A stretch of 64,000 nt of DNA from Actinomadura syzygii (GCF_008085905.1 NZ_VSFF01000003.1:186001-250000); one strand, 5' to 3'. Shown: positions 17,580 to 26,943, counted from the stretch's first letter. Notes: generated by a model not told the origin, from the sequence alone. Numbers and translations are program-made.

Positions 17580-19057
17580 CGGCCTCCTCCCGGCGGACGA
17601 CCGAGTCCTCCGCCGGGACGAGGCCCGGCGGCGGTCCGGTGCCGCTGCCGACGCCGAAGTTCGCGAGCGCCGCGCGGTCCGCGCTGGCCGACACTGGTCT
17701 GCGCCGCAACCTGCGCGGCGCGACCGCCGAGGCGCGGGCGCGGACGTCCGCCGCCACCGCCGAGGCCGCCGACTGGGACGCCCTCCGCGAGGCGGGCCGC
17801 GCGATCGGGGACGCGACGCTCCTCAACCTCGACGTCCACCTGGAGGAGCTGGAGCGCGGGGTGACCGGGGCGGGCGGCGTCGTCCACTGGGCGGTCGACG
17901 CGGCCGAGGCGCGCGAGGTCGTCACCGGCCTGGTGCGGGCGTCCGGCGCGAAGGAGGTCGTGAAGGCGTCGTCGGCGACGCTCCGGGAGATCGGGCTGGA
18001 CGCCGCGCTGGCCCGCGCCGGGGTGACCGCGTACGAGACGGCGATCGCCGACCTCGTCGTCGGGGTCGGCGGGGACGAGCCGTCCCACCTGCTGTCGCCC
18101 GCGCTGCACCGCGACCGCGCGGAGATCGCCGAGCTGTTCCGGCGGACGCTGCCCGCCGCCGCCGACCTCGGCGACGACCCGGCCGGGCTGGCCGCCGCCG
18201 CCCGCGCCCACCTGCGCGACCGGCTGCTGCGCGCCCGCGTCGCGGTGACCGGCGCGAACTTCCTCGTCGCCGAGACCGGGACGCCGGTGGTGCTGGAGTC
18301 CGAGGGCAACGCGCGGATGTGCCTGTCCCTGCCGGACACGCTGATCACCGTCGCGGGCATCGACAAGGTCGTCCCGGCGTGGGCCGACCTGGAGGTGTTC
18401 CTGCAGCTGCTGCCGCGGGCGGCGGGCGCGGGTCCGATGACCCCGTACGCCGCGTCGTGGCCGGGCGTGACGCCGGGCGACGGGCCACGCGCGTTCCATC
18501 TCGTCCTGGTCGACAACGGGCGCACGCGGGCCCTCGCCGACGAGGTCGGGCGCGCCGCGCTGCGCTGCGTCCGCTGCTCGGCCTGCGTGAACGTGTGCCC
18601 CGTCTACGAGCGGACGGGCGGCCGCGCGTACGGGCCGGTGTACCCGGGGCCGATCGGCGCGATCCTCACCCCGCAGCTGCGCGGCGTGGAGAGCGCGGCC
18701 GACGCCTCGCTGCCGTACGCGTCGACGCTGTGCGGCGCGTGCGCCGACGTCTGCCCGGTGAAGATCGACATTCCGGGGGTGCTGGTGCACCTGCGGGGCG
18801 CGGTGGTGGAGTCGCGGCGGCGGCGGCCCGTCCCGACGCCGGAGCTGGCGCTGATGCGCGGGCTCGCCTGGACGATGGGCGACGCCCGCCGCTACGAGAC
18901 CGCGCTGCGCCGGAGCACCCGGTGGGCGCGGCTGCTGTCGCGCGGCGGCCGGATCCGCCGGCTGCCCGGCCTGCTCGGCAAGTGGACGGAGGCCCGCGAC
19001 CTGCCCGCGCCGCCCGCCGAGAGCTTCCGCGCCTGGTGGGCCCGGAGGCGGCCGTGA
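17576..19057 (+). CDS. lutB: Lactate utilization protein B, ferredoxin-domain iron-sulfur protein
   Basis: A 493-residue protein. The N-terminal LUD domain contains KASSATLREIGLDAAL and GANFLVAETGTPVVLESEGN. The C-terminal part has two ferredoxin cysteine clusters, CVRCSACVNVCPVY (about residues 330-343) and CGACADVCPVKIDIP (about residues 386-400), for two 4Fe-4S centres. It is the central electron-transfer subunit of LutABC. The GTG start overlaps the lutA stop by four bases, so translation is coupled. The protein is of normal length for the family and no cluster cysteine is missing. Confidence 0.95.
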   Translation: MTASSRRTTESSAGTRPGGGPVPLPTPKFASAARSALADTGLRRNLRGATAEARARTSAATAEAADWDALREAGRAIGDATLLNLDVHLEELERGVTGAGGVVHWAVDAAEAREVVTGLVRASGAKEVVKASSATLREIGLDAALARAGVTAYETAIADLVVGVGGDEPSHLLSPALHRDRAEIAELFRRTLPAAADLGDDPAGLAAAARAHLRDRLLRARVAVTGANFLVAETGTPVVLESEGNARMCLSLPDTLITVAGIDKVVPAWADLEVFLQLLPRAAGAGPMTPYAASWPGVTPGDGPRAFHLVLVDNGRTRALADEVGRAALRCVRCSACVNVCPVYERTGGRAYGPVYPGPIGAILTPQLRGVESAADASLPYASTLCGACADVCPVKIDIPGVLVHLRGAVVESRRRRPVPTPELALMRGLAWTMGDARRYETALRRSTRWARLLSRGGRIRRLPGLLGKWTEARDLPAPPAESFRAWWARRRP

Positions 19058-19094
19058 CGGCGCGCGTGCCCGCGAGTGCGCTGGCGGGGCGGTC

Positions 19095-19745
19095 GTGACC
19101 GGGGGCGGTTCGCGCGCCGAGGTGCTGCGCCGGGTGCGGGAGGCGCTCGGCGGGTCGCGCGGCACGAGCCCGCCCGTCCCGCGCGGCTACGACCGGACGC
19201 TGCCCGAGGCCGAGGCGGCGACCAGGGCGGACGTCGTCGCGCTGTTCAGCGAACGGGTCGCCGCCAACCGGGCGGCGGTGCGGCACGTCAGCGCGGACGA
19301 ACTCGGCACCGCCGTCGCCGCCGCGCTGTGGGGGCGCGAGGTGAAGCAGATCGTCGTCCCCGCCGATCTGCCGTACGGGTGGCTGGCGGAGCTGGAGGGC
19401 GTCCGCGCGCTGGCCGACGCGCCCGCGCTCGACGCCGAGGCGCTCGGCGCGGTGGACGGCGTGGTCACCGGCTGCGCGGCGGCCGTCGCGCGGACCGGCA
19501 CCGTGATCCTTGACGGCGGCCGCGCGCAGGGCAGGCGGGCGCTCACCGCCGTCCCCGGCTACCACCTGTGCGTGGTGCACGCCGACCAGATCGTCGGGAC
19601 GGTGCCGGAGGCGGTGCGGCGGCTCGACCCGTCCCGGCCGCTGACGTGGATCAGCGGCCCGTCGGCGACGCACGCGATCGAGATGGTCCGGGTGGAGGGC
19701 GGGCACGGCCCCCTGCACCTGGAGATCCTCGTCGTCGAGGACTGA
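19095..19745 (+). CDS. lutC: Lactate utilization protein C (LUD domain)
   Basis: A 216-residue LUD-domain protein with VVTGCAAAVARTGTVIL, GRRALTAVPGYHLCVV and the ending ISGPSATHAIEMVRVEGGHG-PLHLEILVVED, diagnostic for LutC/YkgG. It completes the lactate-oxidation complex. The GTG at 19095 lies 37 bp after the lutB stop; the upstream GGGGCGG is a weak ribosome site. No lactate permease or LutR regulator adjoins the operon. Confidence 0.93.
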   Translation: MTGGGSRAEVLRRVREALGGSRGTSPPVPRGYDRTLPEAEAATRADVVALFSERVAANRAAVRHVSADELGTAVAAALWGREVKQIVVPADLPYGWLAELEGVRALADAPALDAEALGAVDGVVTGCAAAVARTGTVILDGGRAQGRRALTAVPGYHLCVVHADQIVGTVPEAVRRLDPSRPLTWISGPSATHAIEMVRVEGGHGPLHLEILVVED

Positions 19746-19754
19746 GCCGCCGGG

Positions 19755-20339
19755 CTACTGGACGCTCCTCAGGACGAGTTCGAGCCCGGCGTCGAAGCGG
19801 TCGTCCCAGTTCACGGCGCGGTCGGCGCCGTCCTCGGCGGTGCCGCGGACCTCCAGGGCGGCGTGCCCGATGACGTAGCCGAGGAGGGTGTGCGCGGCGA
19901 CGGCGGCGGTCTCCTCGCGGACGCCGCCGCGGCGCAGCACCTCGCGCAGCGACGTGACCGTGGTGACGAGCGCGGCGGGGTTGCGGCGGGTGACGACGAG
20001 CGGGAGGACGCCCGCGTGCGCGAGCAGGCGCGTCCGGTAGCCGCGGGCCCAGCCGCGCAGGACGTCCTGCCAGCCGGCCTGCAGCGCGACGGCGCCGGTG
20101 TCGGCGGGCGCGGACGCGACGTGCGCGACGAGCCCGTCCAGGAGCTGCTCCTTGCCGCGGGGGAGGTGGTGGTAGATCGCCATCGCCTCCACCTCCAGGG
20201 CGTCGCCGAGGCGGCGCATGGTGAGCCGGGCGAGGCCCTGGCCGTCGACGATGCGCAGCGCCGCGTCGATGATCCGCTCGGTGGACAGCGGCGCGCGGTG
20301 CTGGGCGTTGATGCTCGGTTGCCTGACCATAGTGAGCAT
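19755..20339 (-). CDS. TetR family transcriptional regulator
   Basis: A 194-residue TetR-like protein. The helix-turn-helix reads ERIIDAALRIVDGQGLARLTMRRLGDALEVEAMAIYHH, with YHHLPRGKEQLLDGL after it, typical of the tetracycline-repressor class with a TetR_C domain. The ligand is unknown. ATGs at 20339 and 20330 are both possible. Upstream there is no proper Shine-Dalgarno sequence; instead TTAC-TAC-GTAA (20345-20355) abuts the start, so the mRNA may be leaderless and the motif an autoregulatory operator. The gene converges on lutC and is divergent from the small coiled-coil gene. Confidence 0.88.
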   Translation of the reverse strand: MLTMVRQPSINAQHRAPLSTERIIDAALRIVDGQGLARLTMRRLGDALEVEAMAIYHHLPRGKEQLLDGLVAHVASAPADTGAVALQAGWQDVLRGWARGYRTRLLAHAGVLPLVVTRRNPAALVTTVTSLREVLRRGGVREETAAVAAHTLLGYVIGHAALEVRGTAEDGADRAVNWDDRFDAGLELVLRSVQ

Positions 20340-20344
20340 GGACC

Positions 20345-20355
20345 TTACTACGTAA
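20345..20355. promoter_or_regulatory. TTAC-N3-GTAA operator-like motif, site 1
   Basis: TTACTACGTAA directly precedes the tetR start codon. The same word with the extension CGTAAAGG occurs at 28593 and 34734, and TTAC-N3-GTAA also occurs at 46191. Confidence 0.4.
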
Positions 20356-20480
20356 AGGGCCGGGGCGGGGTGTCCGCCGTCACGACACGCCGCGCCGCCG
20401 CGTACCCTTTCCTCGTCCGGACGATTTCGCCGACCACAACGCCGACCGACCGCAAGGCCGACCGCCGAAGGAGTACCGCC

Positions 20481-20897
20481 ATGCCGCTGGGCCGCCGGGT
20501 GAGCAAGGACGTCGCCGAGCCGTACGAGGCCGACCGGCGACTCGCCGCCGAGTACGACGAGCGGCTCGCGGCGGCCGGGGACGCCGAGCGGGAGCTGCGG
20601 GAGGCGCAGGGCGCGCAGACGCCCGAGCCGCGCCTGCGGGAGCTGACCGCGGCGTTCGACCAGGCGCTCACCGCGGTGCTCGCCGCCGCCGAGGCGGCCG
20701 AGCGGGTCGAGATGGGCCCGAAGGCGTACGCCACGGACGAGCAGGACGCGAAGGCCCGCCGCGCCGCGGAGATCGCCGCCCGCAAGGCCAGGGCGCGCCC
20801 GGCCGTCCGCCCGTGGACGGACGAGGTCGACCGCCTGCGCACCGCCCGCGAGGCGCACCGGCTCAGCTTCCGCACGCAGCCGACCGTCGTCATCTGA
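20481..20897 (+). CDS. Hypothetical coiled-coil protein
   Basis: A 138-residue, highly charged, alanine-rich protein (MPLGRRVSKDVAEPYEADRR...) predicted by eye to be almost all alpha-helix with coiled-coil character and no membrane segment. I do not recognise the family. GAAGGAG (20467-20473) is 7 nt before the ATG, strong support that it is translated. It is divergent from tetR, which may control it, but no further evidence links them. Confidence 0.65.
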   Translation: MPLGRRVSKDVAEPYEADRRLAAEYDERLAAAGDAERELREAQGAQTPEPRLRELTAAFDQALTAVLAAAEAAERVEMGPKAYATDEQDAKARRAAEIAARKARARPAVRPWTDEVDRLRTAREAHRLSFRTQPTVVI

Positions 20898-21178
20898 CCC
20901 AGGCCGTTCCGGGGGGCGTGCGGGGCCGTCCCCCGCGGTGTGACGGGCATTTCCGGGAGATGCGGGGGGTCGTCCTCCCACGGTGAGCCGTGACCGGTCC
21001 GGTCCGCCGACCTGTGCCGACACAGCGTCGCCGGGTGGCACCGGGCACGGAACTTTGAGAGTCTGCCCTCTCGGGGGAGCGTCGGGGGGCGCCGCGCCGC
21101 GTGCCGCAGGAGCGCGCCGCGCGCGGCCGCGTCCCGGCGGAGGGGGCACATCGTGCTCTGGACGCGGGGGGAAGTCAC

Positions 21179-21901
21179 GTGGAGCGCACGCCGCCGGATC
21201 GTGGCCGGGTGATCGAGTCCTACCAGGACGGGGTGGGGGCGATCCGGGCGCTGGCGGAGCAGGCCGGCGACTGGGACGCGCCGACGCCCTGCGCGGACTG
21301 GCGGCTGATCGACCTCGCCGGGCATCTGCGGTGCGTCGCGGAGAACTTCCTGGAGTACCTGCAGGACGCGCCCGACAGCCGGCTGGCGAAGCTGTTCGCG
21401 CAGGACGCCGCGTCCGCGGTGCTGATCAGGCAGCAGGCCAGGCAGAACGCGGCGGAGCTCGCGGTGCTGCCGGCGGAGCCGGGTCCGGCCCGGATCATGG
21501 CGTTCGGGGTGTCGGCGGGCGCGTACGCCGACCTGATGGCGGACATGTGGGACCGGACGCACCTGATCTACAAGGGCACGAAGTACACGGTCGGCGACCA
21601 CGCGGGCGCGGCGTGCGTGGAGTGGCACCTGCACGCCTGGGACATGGCCCGCGCGATCGGCACGCGGTACCGCCCGCGCGACCCCGACCTGCTGGTGTCG
21701 GCGTGGCACTGGGGCGTCCCGCACCTGCCGCTGGAGTCGGGGGACTCGTGGGAGGCGGTGCTGCGATCCTCGGGCCGCTCGCCGCGCTGGCCCGACCCGG
21801 GCGAGAACGCGGGCCGGACGCGGGGACGCCGCGCGGGCCGCGCCGCGGCCAGGGGCTCGGCGACCATTCCGGGTGGTTCCGCGGGCAAGCCGGTCAGATG
21901 A
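21179..21901 (+). CDS. Maleylpyruvate isomerase N-terminal (DinB/MDMPI) domain protein
   Basis: A 240-residue protein with an MDMPI_N-type four-helix domain: IRALAEQAGDWDAPTPCADWRLIDLAGHL is the characteristic start, with the His of GHL and later ACVEWHLHAWDMARAIG supplying metal ligands. These proteins belong to the mycothiol-dependent DinB superfamily; the reaction is not predictable. The C-terminal 40 residues are basic and probably disordered. The GTG at 21179 follows GGGGGGAAG at 4 nt; a GTG at 21209 is an alternative. Confidence 0.78.
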   Translation: MERTPPDRGRVIESYQDGVGAIRALAEQAGDWDAPTPCADWRLIDLAGHLRCVAENFLEYLQDAPDSRLAKLFAQDAASAVLIRQQARQNAAELAVLPAEPGPARIMAFGVSAGAYADLMADMWDRTHLIYKGTKYTVGDHAGAACVEWHLHAWDMARAIGTRYRPRDPDLLVSAWHWGVPHLPLESGDSWEAVLRSSGRSPRWPDPGENAGRTRGRRAGRAAARGSATIPGGSAGKPVR

Positions 21902-21970
21902 GGGTGGTGGGACGCGGCGGACGGGGTAGGGGAGTGTTCGCGACGCGGCGGGGGAACGGAGATCGGATCG

Positions 21971-22219
21971 ATGGCGACCTGCGAGGTCTGCGGCAACGAC
22001 TACGACATGACCTTCGAGGTGCACGCGCAGGGTCAGGTGCACACGTTCGACTCGTTCGAGTGCGCGGTCACGCGGATGGCGCCGGTGTGCGAGAACTGCG
22101 GGTGCCGCATCATGGGGCACGGCGTGGACGTGAACGGGCACTGGTACTGCTGCGCGCACTGCGCCCGGATGGTCGATCCCGAGCGGGGGCGGCAGGCCAA
22201 GGACGCCGTTCTCGCCTGA
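21971..22219 (+). CDS. Small double zinc-ribbon (metallothionein/TRASH-like) protein
   Basis: An 82-residue protein with cysteine pairs CEVCGND (N-terminal), ECAV in the middle, CENCGCRIMGH and YCCAHCARMVD, so two or three small metal-binding sites are likely. It resembles short TRASH/zinc-ribbon proteins of actinomycetes whose role is unknown; metal binding or handling is the safest reading. Length, cysteine spacing and the clean ATG support it as a real gene. It follows the MDMPI gene by 69 bp. Confidence 0.75.
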   Translation: MATCEVCGNDYDMTFEVHAQGQVHTFDSFECAVTRMAPVCENCGCRIMGHGVDVNGHWYCCAHCARMVDPERGRQAKDAVLA

Positions 22220-22299
22220 CCGTCGAGCGGCCCTGAGCGTCTAGCGGGCCTGGCCGTCGAACGGCTCGACCGTGCCGTCGGCCCGGTCGTTCGCGCGGG

Positions 22300-22821
22300 T
22301 CAGGGGACGTCGCGGTACGCGAGCGCGGCGGACAGGTCGGCGCCGAAGGGCTGCGCCGCGCCGTCCTCCAGGTAGACGGCGCGTCCGGTGGCCATGGCGT
22401 GCAGGCTCGGCCCCATCCGCCGGGACACGTGCGGCGGCGCCAGCTCGGGGATCTTCTCCGGCGCGACGAGGATGTGGTCGGACAGCTCGTCGGGCGGCAG
22501 CCGGATCGCGGCGATCTCCTCGCCGGTGATCGTCCCGCCGAACACGAAGACGTTGACGGCGTCGACGCCGTCGTCGCGCGGAGGGCCCCAGTCGACGCAG
22601 GCGAGGCCGTCCAGGCGGGGGACGAGGCCGAGCTCCTCGGTGCACTCGCGCACGCATGCCGCCAGCGGGGACTCGTCGGTCTCGATGACCCCGCCGGGCA
22701 GGTACCAGCCCTCGCTGTAGGTGGGCTTGACCAGCAGGACCCGCCCGAGGTCGTCCAGCAGCAGGGCCGCCGCGGCGCCGCGGGAGCGCGGCAGTGAGGC
22801 GTAGTAAGCAAGGTCGGGCAT
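22300..22821 (-). CDS. NUDIX hydrolase
   Basis: A 173-residue protein with a complete Nudix box: GG at the start, glutamate seven residues on, then RECTEELGL. The preceding strand RVLLVKPTYSEGWYLPGG is typical. It should hydrolyse a nucleoside diphosphate linked to another group; the substrate is not predictable. The start MPDLAYYASLPRSR is shared with many actinomycete NUDIX proteins, often annotated as MutT-like or RNA-pyrophosphohydrolase-like. The gene is alone, 80 bp from the convergent zinc-ribbon gene. Confidence 0.9.
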   Translation of the reverse strand: MPDLAYYASLPRSRGAAAALLLDDLGRVLLVKPTYSEGWYLPGGVIETDESPLAACVRECTEELGLVPRLDGLACVDWGPPRDDGVDAVNVFVFGGTITGEEIAAIRLPPDELSDHILVAPEKIPELAPPHVSRRMGPSLHAMATGRAVYLEDGAAQPFGADLSAALAYRDVP

Positions 22822-23069
22822 GTACCGAGGTTAGGCGCGATCATGGGCGTCCGAGCCGGGCGGGGTGGGGGTGTGGGCCGCATCCTTCCAAGAGATCGAC
22901 AAGGCACCGCGAATCCGTTCGGAGATCCGGGCAATGGTGACGAAAGGTCCCTAACGCAGATCGACAACGCTTGACACGCGATCGTCAATGCGGAAGGGAC
23001 GAAACGTGCTTTATCTTCGGGCCGCATCGGGGAGGCGGCGAAGTGCCAGGTCCGGGGCGTAGTAGCGGG

Positions 23070-23585
23070 CTATCGGCCGGCGTGCGAGCCGCGTCCGCCG
23101 GTCTCGGCGCGGGTGTCATGGCCCGGCGGGCACGGTCCGGGCGCGCCGAACCTCGTGTCGTGGTGGGCGAGGACCCGCAGGATCAGGTCCTTGAACAGGC
23201 GGACCTCGTCCGGGGACAGCGGCTCGAACAGGACCTCGTTGAGCTGCTCGCGGTCGGCGAGGGCCTCGCCGAGCGCGAGCCTGCCGTCCTCGGTGGCGTC
23301 CAGGGCGTAGCGGCGGCGGTCCTCGGGGTCCCGGCGGCGCGAGACGTGCCCGGCCTCCTCCAGCGCGTCGACGATGCCGACCAGGTCGCCGGGGTCCATC
23401 CGCAGCTCGGCGGCGACCTCGCGCTGCGACATCGGCCCGAGCCGGGCGACGCACGCGAGGACGAGCATGTGCGGCAGCCGCAGCCGTCCGGGGAACATGC
23501 GGACCGAGGTGCGCCGGGCGAGTCGCATCAGCTCGAACATCAGATAGGTGGCCGAGTCGCGCATCGGGTCGGGCCGGTCGTCCAC
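23070..23585 (-). CDS. MarR family transcriptional regulator
   Basis: A 171-residue MarR-type winged-helix protein: PMSQREVAAELRMDPGDLVGIVDALEEAGHVSRRRDPEDRRRYALDATEDG covers the recognition helix and wing. Its gene is divergent from the DrrAB-type exporter with 117 bp between the start codons, a common layout for MarR control of a drug exporter. The GTG has GGGAGGGG directly upstream. The 30-residue C-terminal tail is proline/glycine rich. Confidence 0.9.
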   Translation of the reverse strand: MDDRPDPMRDSATYLMFELMRLARRTSVRMFPGRLRLPHMLVLACVARLGPMSQREVAAELRMDPGDLVGIVDALEEAGHVSRRRDPEDRRRYALDATEDGRLALGEALADREQLNEVLFEPLSPDEVRLFKDLILRVLAHHDTRFGAPGPCPPGHDTRAETGGRGSHAGR

Positions 23586-23626
23586 GTCCCCCTCCCTCGG
23601 GATTCGGTTGGCATGTCCTTTTTCTC

Positions 23627-23676
23627 TTGACCTGAGAGATAGGCTATCCCTACCGTTGGTTAGTCCACAAATGTGG
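23627..23676 (+). promoter_or_regulatory. Promoter and operator candidates between marR and the drrAB-type operon
   Basis: TTGACC (23627-23632), 18 bp, TACCGT (23651-23656) is a good promoter for the exporter. The palindrome GATAG-G-CTATC (23638-23648) lies in its spacer, and CCACA-AA-TGTGG (23665-23676) lies just downstream of the -10; either could bind the MarR protein and block transcription. Confidence 0.5.
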
Positions 23677-23702
23677 GCCGGTGCGACCCGGAGGGAGACC
23701 GG

Positions 23703-24686
23703 ATGCCGGACGGGGGACCGGCCGTCGAGGTCGACGGCCTGATCAAGCGCTTCGGGGACGTGGAGGCCGTGCGCGGCATCGGCTTCACCGTCCGTCCCGG
23801 GGAGATCTTCGGCTTCCTGGGCCCGAACGGCGCCGGCAAGTCCACCACGATCAACATGCTGTGCACGCTGCTGAAGCCGTCCGGCGGGCGGGCGCTGGTC
23901 GGCGGGTACGACGTGGTGTCCGAGCGCGACGCGGTGCGCCGCAACATCGGCCTGGTGTTCCAGGACACGACGCTCGACGGCTACCTGTCCGGCGAGCAGA
24001 ACCTACGTTTCCACGCCGAGCTGTACGGCGTGCCGAGGGGGGTCACCGCCGACCGGATCCGGCAGGTGCTGGAGATGGTCGGCCTGTGGGACCGGCGCTC
24101 CGACCTGGTGCAGACCTACTCCGGCGGGATGAAGCGGCGCCTGGAGATCGCGCGCGGCCTGCTGCACTCCCCGCGGGTGCTGTTCCTGGACGAGCCGACC
24201 GTCGGCCTCGACCCGCAGACCCGCGCGTCCATCTGGGACTACATCCGCCAGCTCAAGGACGCCGAAGAGATCACGATCTTCATGACGACCCACTACATGG
24301 ACGAGGCCGAGTTCTGCGACCGCATCGCGATCATGGAGTCGGGGCGGATCGTCGCGCTGGACACCCCCGAGGCGCTCAAGGCGGGCGTCGGCGAGGACCG
24401 GGTCCGCATCCAGACCGCCGACGACGAGGCCGCGATCGCCGCGATCAAGGAGCGGTTCGACCTGGAGGCGGTCGTGTCGGAGGGCGCGGTGGCGTTCTCG
24501 GTGGCGTCGGGGGAGGCGTTCGTGCCGCGGCTGTTCGCTGAGCTCGGCGTGCCGATCCGGTCGGTGAGCGTGTCCCGGCCCTCCCTGGACGACGTGTTCA
24601 TGTCCTTCACCGGTTCGACGATCCGCGACGCCGAGGCCGGTGCGGGCGACCGCATGCGCAGCGCGATGCGCGCGATGCGGCGCTAG
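23703..24686 (+). CDS. ABC transporter ATP-binding protein, daunorubicin-resistance (DrrA) family
   Basis: A 327-residue ATPase with Walker [11 protein letters not shown], the Q-loop [16 protein letters not shown], signature [14 protein letters not shown], Walker [14 protein letters not shown] and switch TTHYMDEAE. The C-terminal RPSLDDVF is a hallmark of the DrrA subfamily. It energises the permease encoded next. GGAGGGAG (23690-23697) ends 5 nt before the ATG at 23703. Drug or lipid export is the family theme; no biosynthetic cluster nearby indicates a substrate. Confidence 0.92.
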   Translation: MPDGGPAVEVDGLIKRFGDVEAVRGIGFTVRPGEIFGFLGPNGAGKSTTINMLCTLLKPSGGRALVGGYDVVSERDAVRRNIGLVFQDTTLDGYLSGEQNLRFHAELYGVPRGVTADRIRQVLEMVGLWDRRSDLVQTYSGGMKRRLEIARGLLHSPRVLFLDEPTVGLDPQTRASIWDYIRQLKDAEEITIFMTTHYMDEAEFCDRIAIMESGRIVALDTPEALKAGVGEDRVRIQTADDEAAIAAIKERFDLEAVVSEGAVAFSVASGEAFVPRLFAELGVPIRSVSVSRPSLDDVFMSFTGSTIRDAEAGAGDRMRSAMRAMRR

Positions 24687-24724
24687 GCCCAGACAGGCTC
24701 AGACAGGCGAGGAGAAGAGAGACG

Positions 24725-25615
24725 ATGGCGAGTTCGGTCAAGACCGCCGCTCCGGTCGCCGACGTGGTCCGCGTCCGGGTGCCGGAGCCGGGGCTGCGGC
24801 AGGACGTGCGCGCGGTGCGGATCGTCCTGCACCGGGAGCTGATCCGGTTCTGGCGCGACAAGCTGCGGATGGTGTCGGGGCTGGTCCAGCCGGTGCTGTG
24901 GCTGCTGGTCATGGGCACCGGGCTGTCGAACCTGATGGCGAGCGGCGGCGGTGCGCACGGCGACATCGATCTGAAGACGTTCATCTTCCCGGGCGTGTGC
25001 GCGATGTCGGTGATGTTCACCGCGATGTTCTCCGCCGGGTCGATCGTGTGGGACCGCGAGTTCGGGTTCCTGCGCGAGATGCTGGTCGCGCCGGTCAGCC
25101 GCAGCGCGATCGTCATCGGGAAGTGCATCGGCGGCGCGCTCGTCGCGACGCTGCAGGGCGCGGTGATCGTGTCGCTGGCGGGGCTGGCGGGCGTCCCCTA
25201 CGACCCGGTGCTGCTGGTGGAGCTGCTCGGCCTGATGTTCATCGGCGCGTTCGCGCTGACCGGGTTCGGCGTGATGATGGCCGCGCGGATCAAGCAGATG
25301 CAGTCGTTCTTCGGCCTGATGCAGATGGCCATGATGCCGATGATGTTCCTGTCCGGGGCGCTGTACCCGCTGAACGGGCTGCCGACGTGGCTGACCGTCC
25401 TGACCCGGTTCAATCCGCTCACCTACGCCGTCGACCCGCTGCGCCAGGCGGTGTTCCGCCACCTGGACCTGACGCCCGCGCTCCAGCGGACGTTCAACCC
25501 GGGCGTGACGTGGAACGGCTGGGTCGTCCCGGTGTGGCTGGAGATCGTCATCGTGCTGTGCATGGGCTTCGGGCTGATGGGCGTCGCCATCATCGAGTTC
25601 CGCCACGCCGACTGA
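24725..25615 (+). CDS. ABC-2 type permease, DrrB family
   Basis: A 296-residue membrane protein with about six helices and the DrrB pattern: RELIRFWRDKLRMVSGLVQPVLWLL, VWDREFGFLREMLVAPVSR and LNGLPTWLTVLTRFNPLTYAVDPLR. It forms the membrane half of the exporter with the preceding ATPase, 38 bp upstream on the same strand. GCGAGGAGAAGAGAG before the ATG is a good ribosome site. Confidence 0.92.
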   Translation: MASSVKTAAPVADVVRVRVPEPGLRQDVRAVRIVLHRELIRFWRDKLRMVSGLVQPVLWLLVMGTGLSNLMASGGGAHGDIDLKTFIFPGVCAMSVMFTAMFSAGSIVWDREFGFLREMLVAPVSRSAIVIGKCIGGALVATLQGAVIVSLAGLAGVPYDPVLLVELLGLMFIGAFALTGFGVMMAARIKQMQSFFGLMQMAMMPMMFLSGALYPLNGLPTWLTVLTRFNPLTYAVDPLRQAVFRHLDLTPALQRTFNPGVTWNGWVVPVWLEIVIVLCMGFGLMGVAIIEFRHAD

Positions 25616-25710
25616 CACTCTGTGAGATCCGCCCGTCACCGCTCGTGATGCTGAATACTGGGCTGGCTACTTTCGGCGTCGGCTCGGATTCGAAGGGTGA
25701 TGGTATCCAG

Positions 25711-26910
25711 GTGAACGGGTATCGGGCGATGTGGCGTGGGACGGCGGCCGTGGCGGCGGTCGTCGCGGCGATGACCGTCCCCGCGACGGCGGACGGACGG
25801 GCGGCCCACGCCGCCCCCGCGGCGCGGGCGGCGGACGCGGGGCCGGGGCTGCGGATCACGCGGTTCCTGGGGGAGCGGACCCTCCCGCACATGATGAAGT
25901 TCGAGGGCACGACCGTCGGCGGCCTGTCGGGCATCGACCGCGACCCCCGCACCGGGACGTGGTACATGATCTCCGACGACCGCTGGCGCTACGATCCGGC
26001 CCGCTTCTACACCGGGAGCGTCGACATCGATCCGCGCACCGGCGCGTTCTCCGGCGTCCGGATCAGCGGCGTCTCGACGCTGCGGCGCGCGGACGGCACC
26101 CCCTACCCGGCGTTCGGGCAGCCCGAGTCCGCCGACCCGGAGAGCATCCGCTACGACCCGGGATCGGAACGGGTCGTGTGGGGCAACGAGGGCGACCGTC
26201 CGGACGAGACCCACGCGGGCATTCCGGTGTCCGACCTGTCGGTGCGGTGGGCGGGGCGCGACGGCGCCTATCACGGTGAGCTGACCGTCCCGCCGAACCT
26301 GAAGCAGACCGGCGAGCATCGCGGGCCCCGCCGCAACTTCGGGTTCGAGGGCGTCACCCTCACCCGTGACGGCGTCGCCGCGATGGCCGAGGGCCCGCGC
26401 TACGAGGACGGCGACCCGCCGTCCGCCCGGCACGGCGCGCTCGCCCGGCTCACGCTGTGGGACCGGTCGGGGCGGGCGCGGGCGCAGTACGCCTACCCGG
26501 TCGACCGGCTCGCGGCGGCGCCCGTCCCGGCGGACGGCGGCGCCGACAGCGGCGTGTCGGAGATCCTCGCCGCGGGGCGCCACCGGTTCCTGGCGCTGGA
26601 GCGGTCGTGGATCGAGGGCGTCGGCTACAAGGCGAGGCTGTACGAGTTCGACACGCGCGGCGCGTCCGACGTCCTCGGCCGCGACTCGCTCGCCCGCGGT
26701 GCCGGGTACCGGGCGGTCTCCAAGCGGCTCGTCGCCGACCTCGGCCGCTTCGGCGGGACGACCCAGAACCTGGAGTCGATGAGCTGGGGGCCGCGGCTGC
26801 GCTCGGGTGAGTGCACGCTGGTGGTCGGGTCGGACGACAACTTCGACTCGCGGGAGGTCACGCAGTTCCTGGCGTTCGCCGTGGACGGCTGCCGCTCCGC
26901 GCCCCGCTGA
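25711..26910 (+). CDS. Secreted esterase-like-activity-of-phytase family protein
   Basis: A 399-residue protein with a signal peptide (WRGTAAVAAVVAAMTVPATADG, probable cleavage after an alanine-rich stretch). The mature part has GGLSGIDRDPRTGTWYMISDDR, AFGQPESADPESIRYDP, NFGFEGVTLTRDG and LESMSWGP, typical of the phytase-like esterase (PF13449) beta-propeller family. It is exported; the substrate is unknown. The start is the GTG at 25711 or the ATG at 25729; the latter gives MWRGTAA and a normal signal peptide. Downstream lies a strong bidirectional terminator. Confidence 0.88.
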   Translation: MNGYRAMWRGTAAVAAVVAAMTVPATADGRAAHAAPAARAADAGPGLRITRFLGERTLPHMMKFEGTTVGGLSGIDRDPRTGTWYMISDDRWRYDPARFYTGSVDIDPRTGAFSGVRISGVSTLRRADGTPYPAFGQPESADPESIRYDPGSERVVWGNEGDRPDETHAGIPVSDLSVRWAGRDGAYHGELTVPPNLKQTGEHRGPRRNFGFEGVTLTRDGVAAMAEGPRYEDGDPPSARHGALARLTLWDRSGRARAQYAYPVDRLAAAPVPADGGADSGVSEILAAGRHRFLALERSWIEGVGYKARLYEFDTRGASDVLGRDSLARGAGYRAVSKRLVADLGRFGGTTQNLESMSWGPRLRSGECTLVVGSDDNFDSREVTQFLAFAVDGCRSAPR

Positions 26911-26943
26911 ACCTGCCCGCTGCTGACCCGCGGACCGCAGATG

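Noticed and set aside
20898..21178. ECF promoter from GGAACTTT near 21050
   Set aside because: No matching -10 element at 16-17 bp spacing.
23703..25615. Antibiotic biosynthetic cluster around the DrrAB-type genes
   Set aside because: No PKS, NRPS, terpene or tailoring genes adjoin; the exporter stands with a MarR regulator only.
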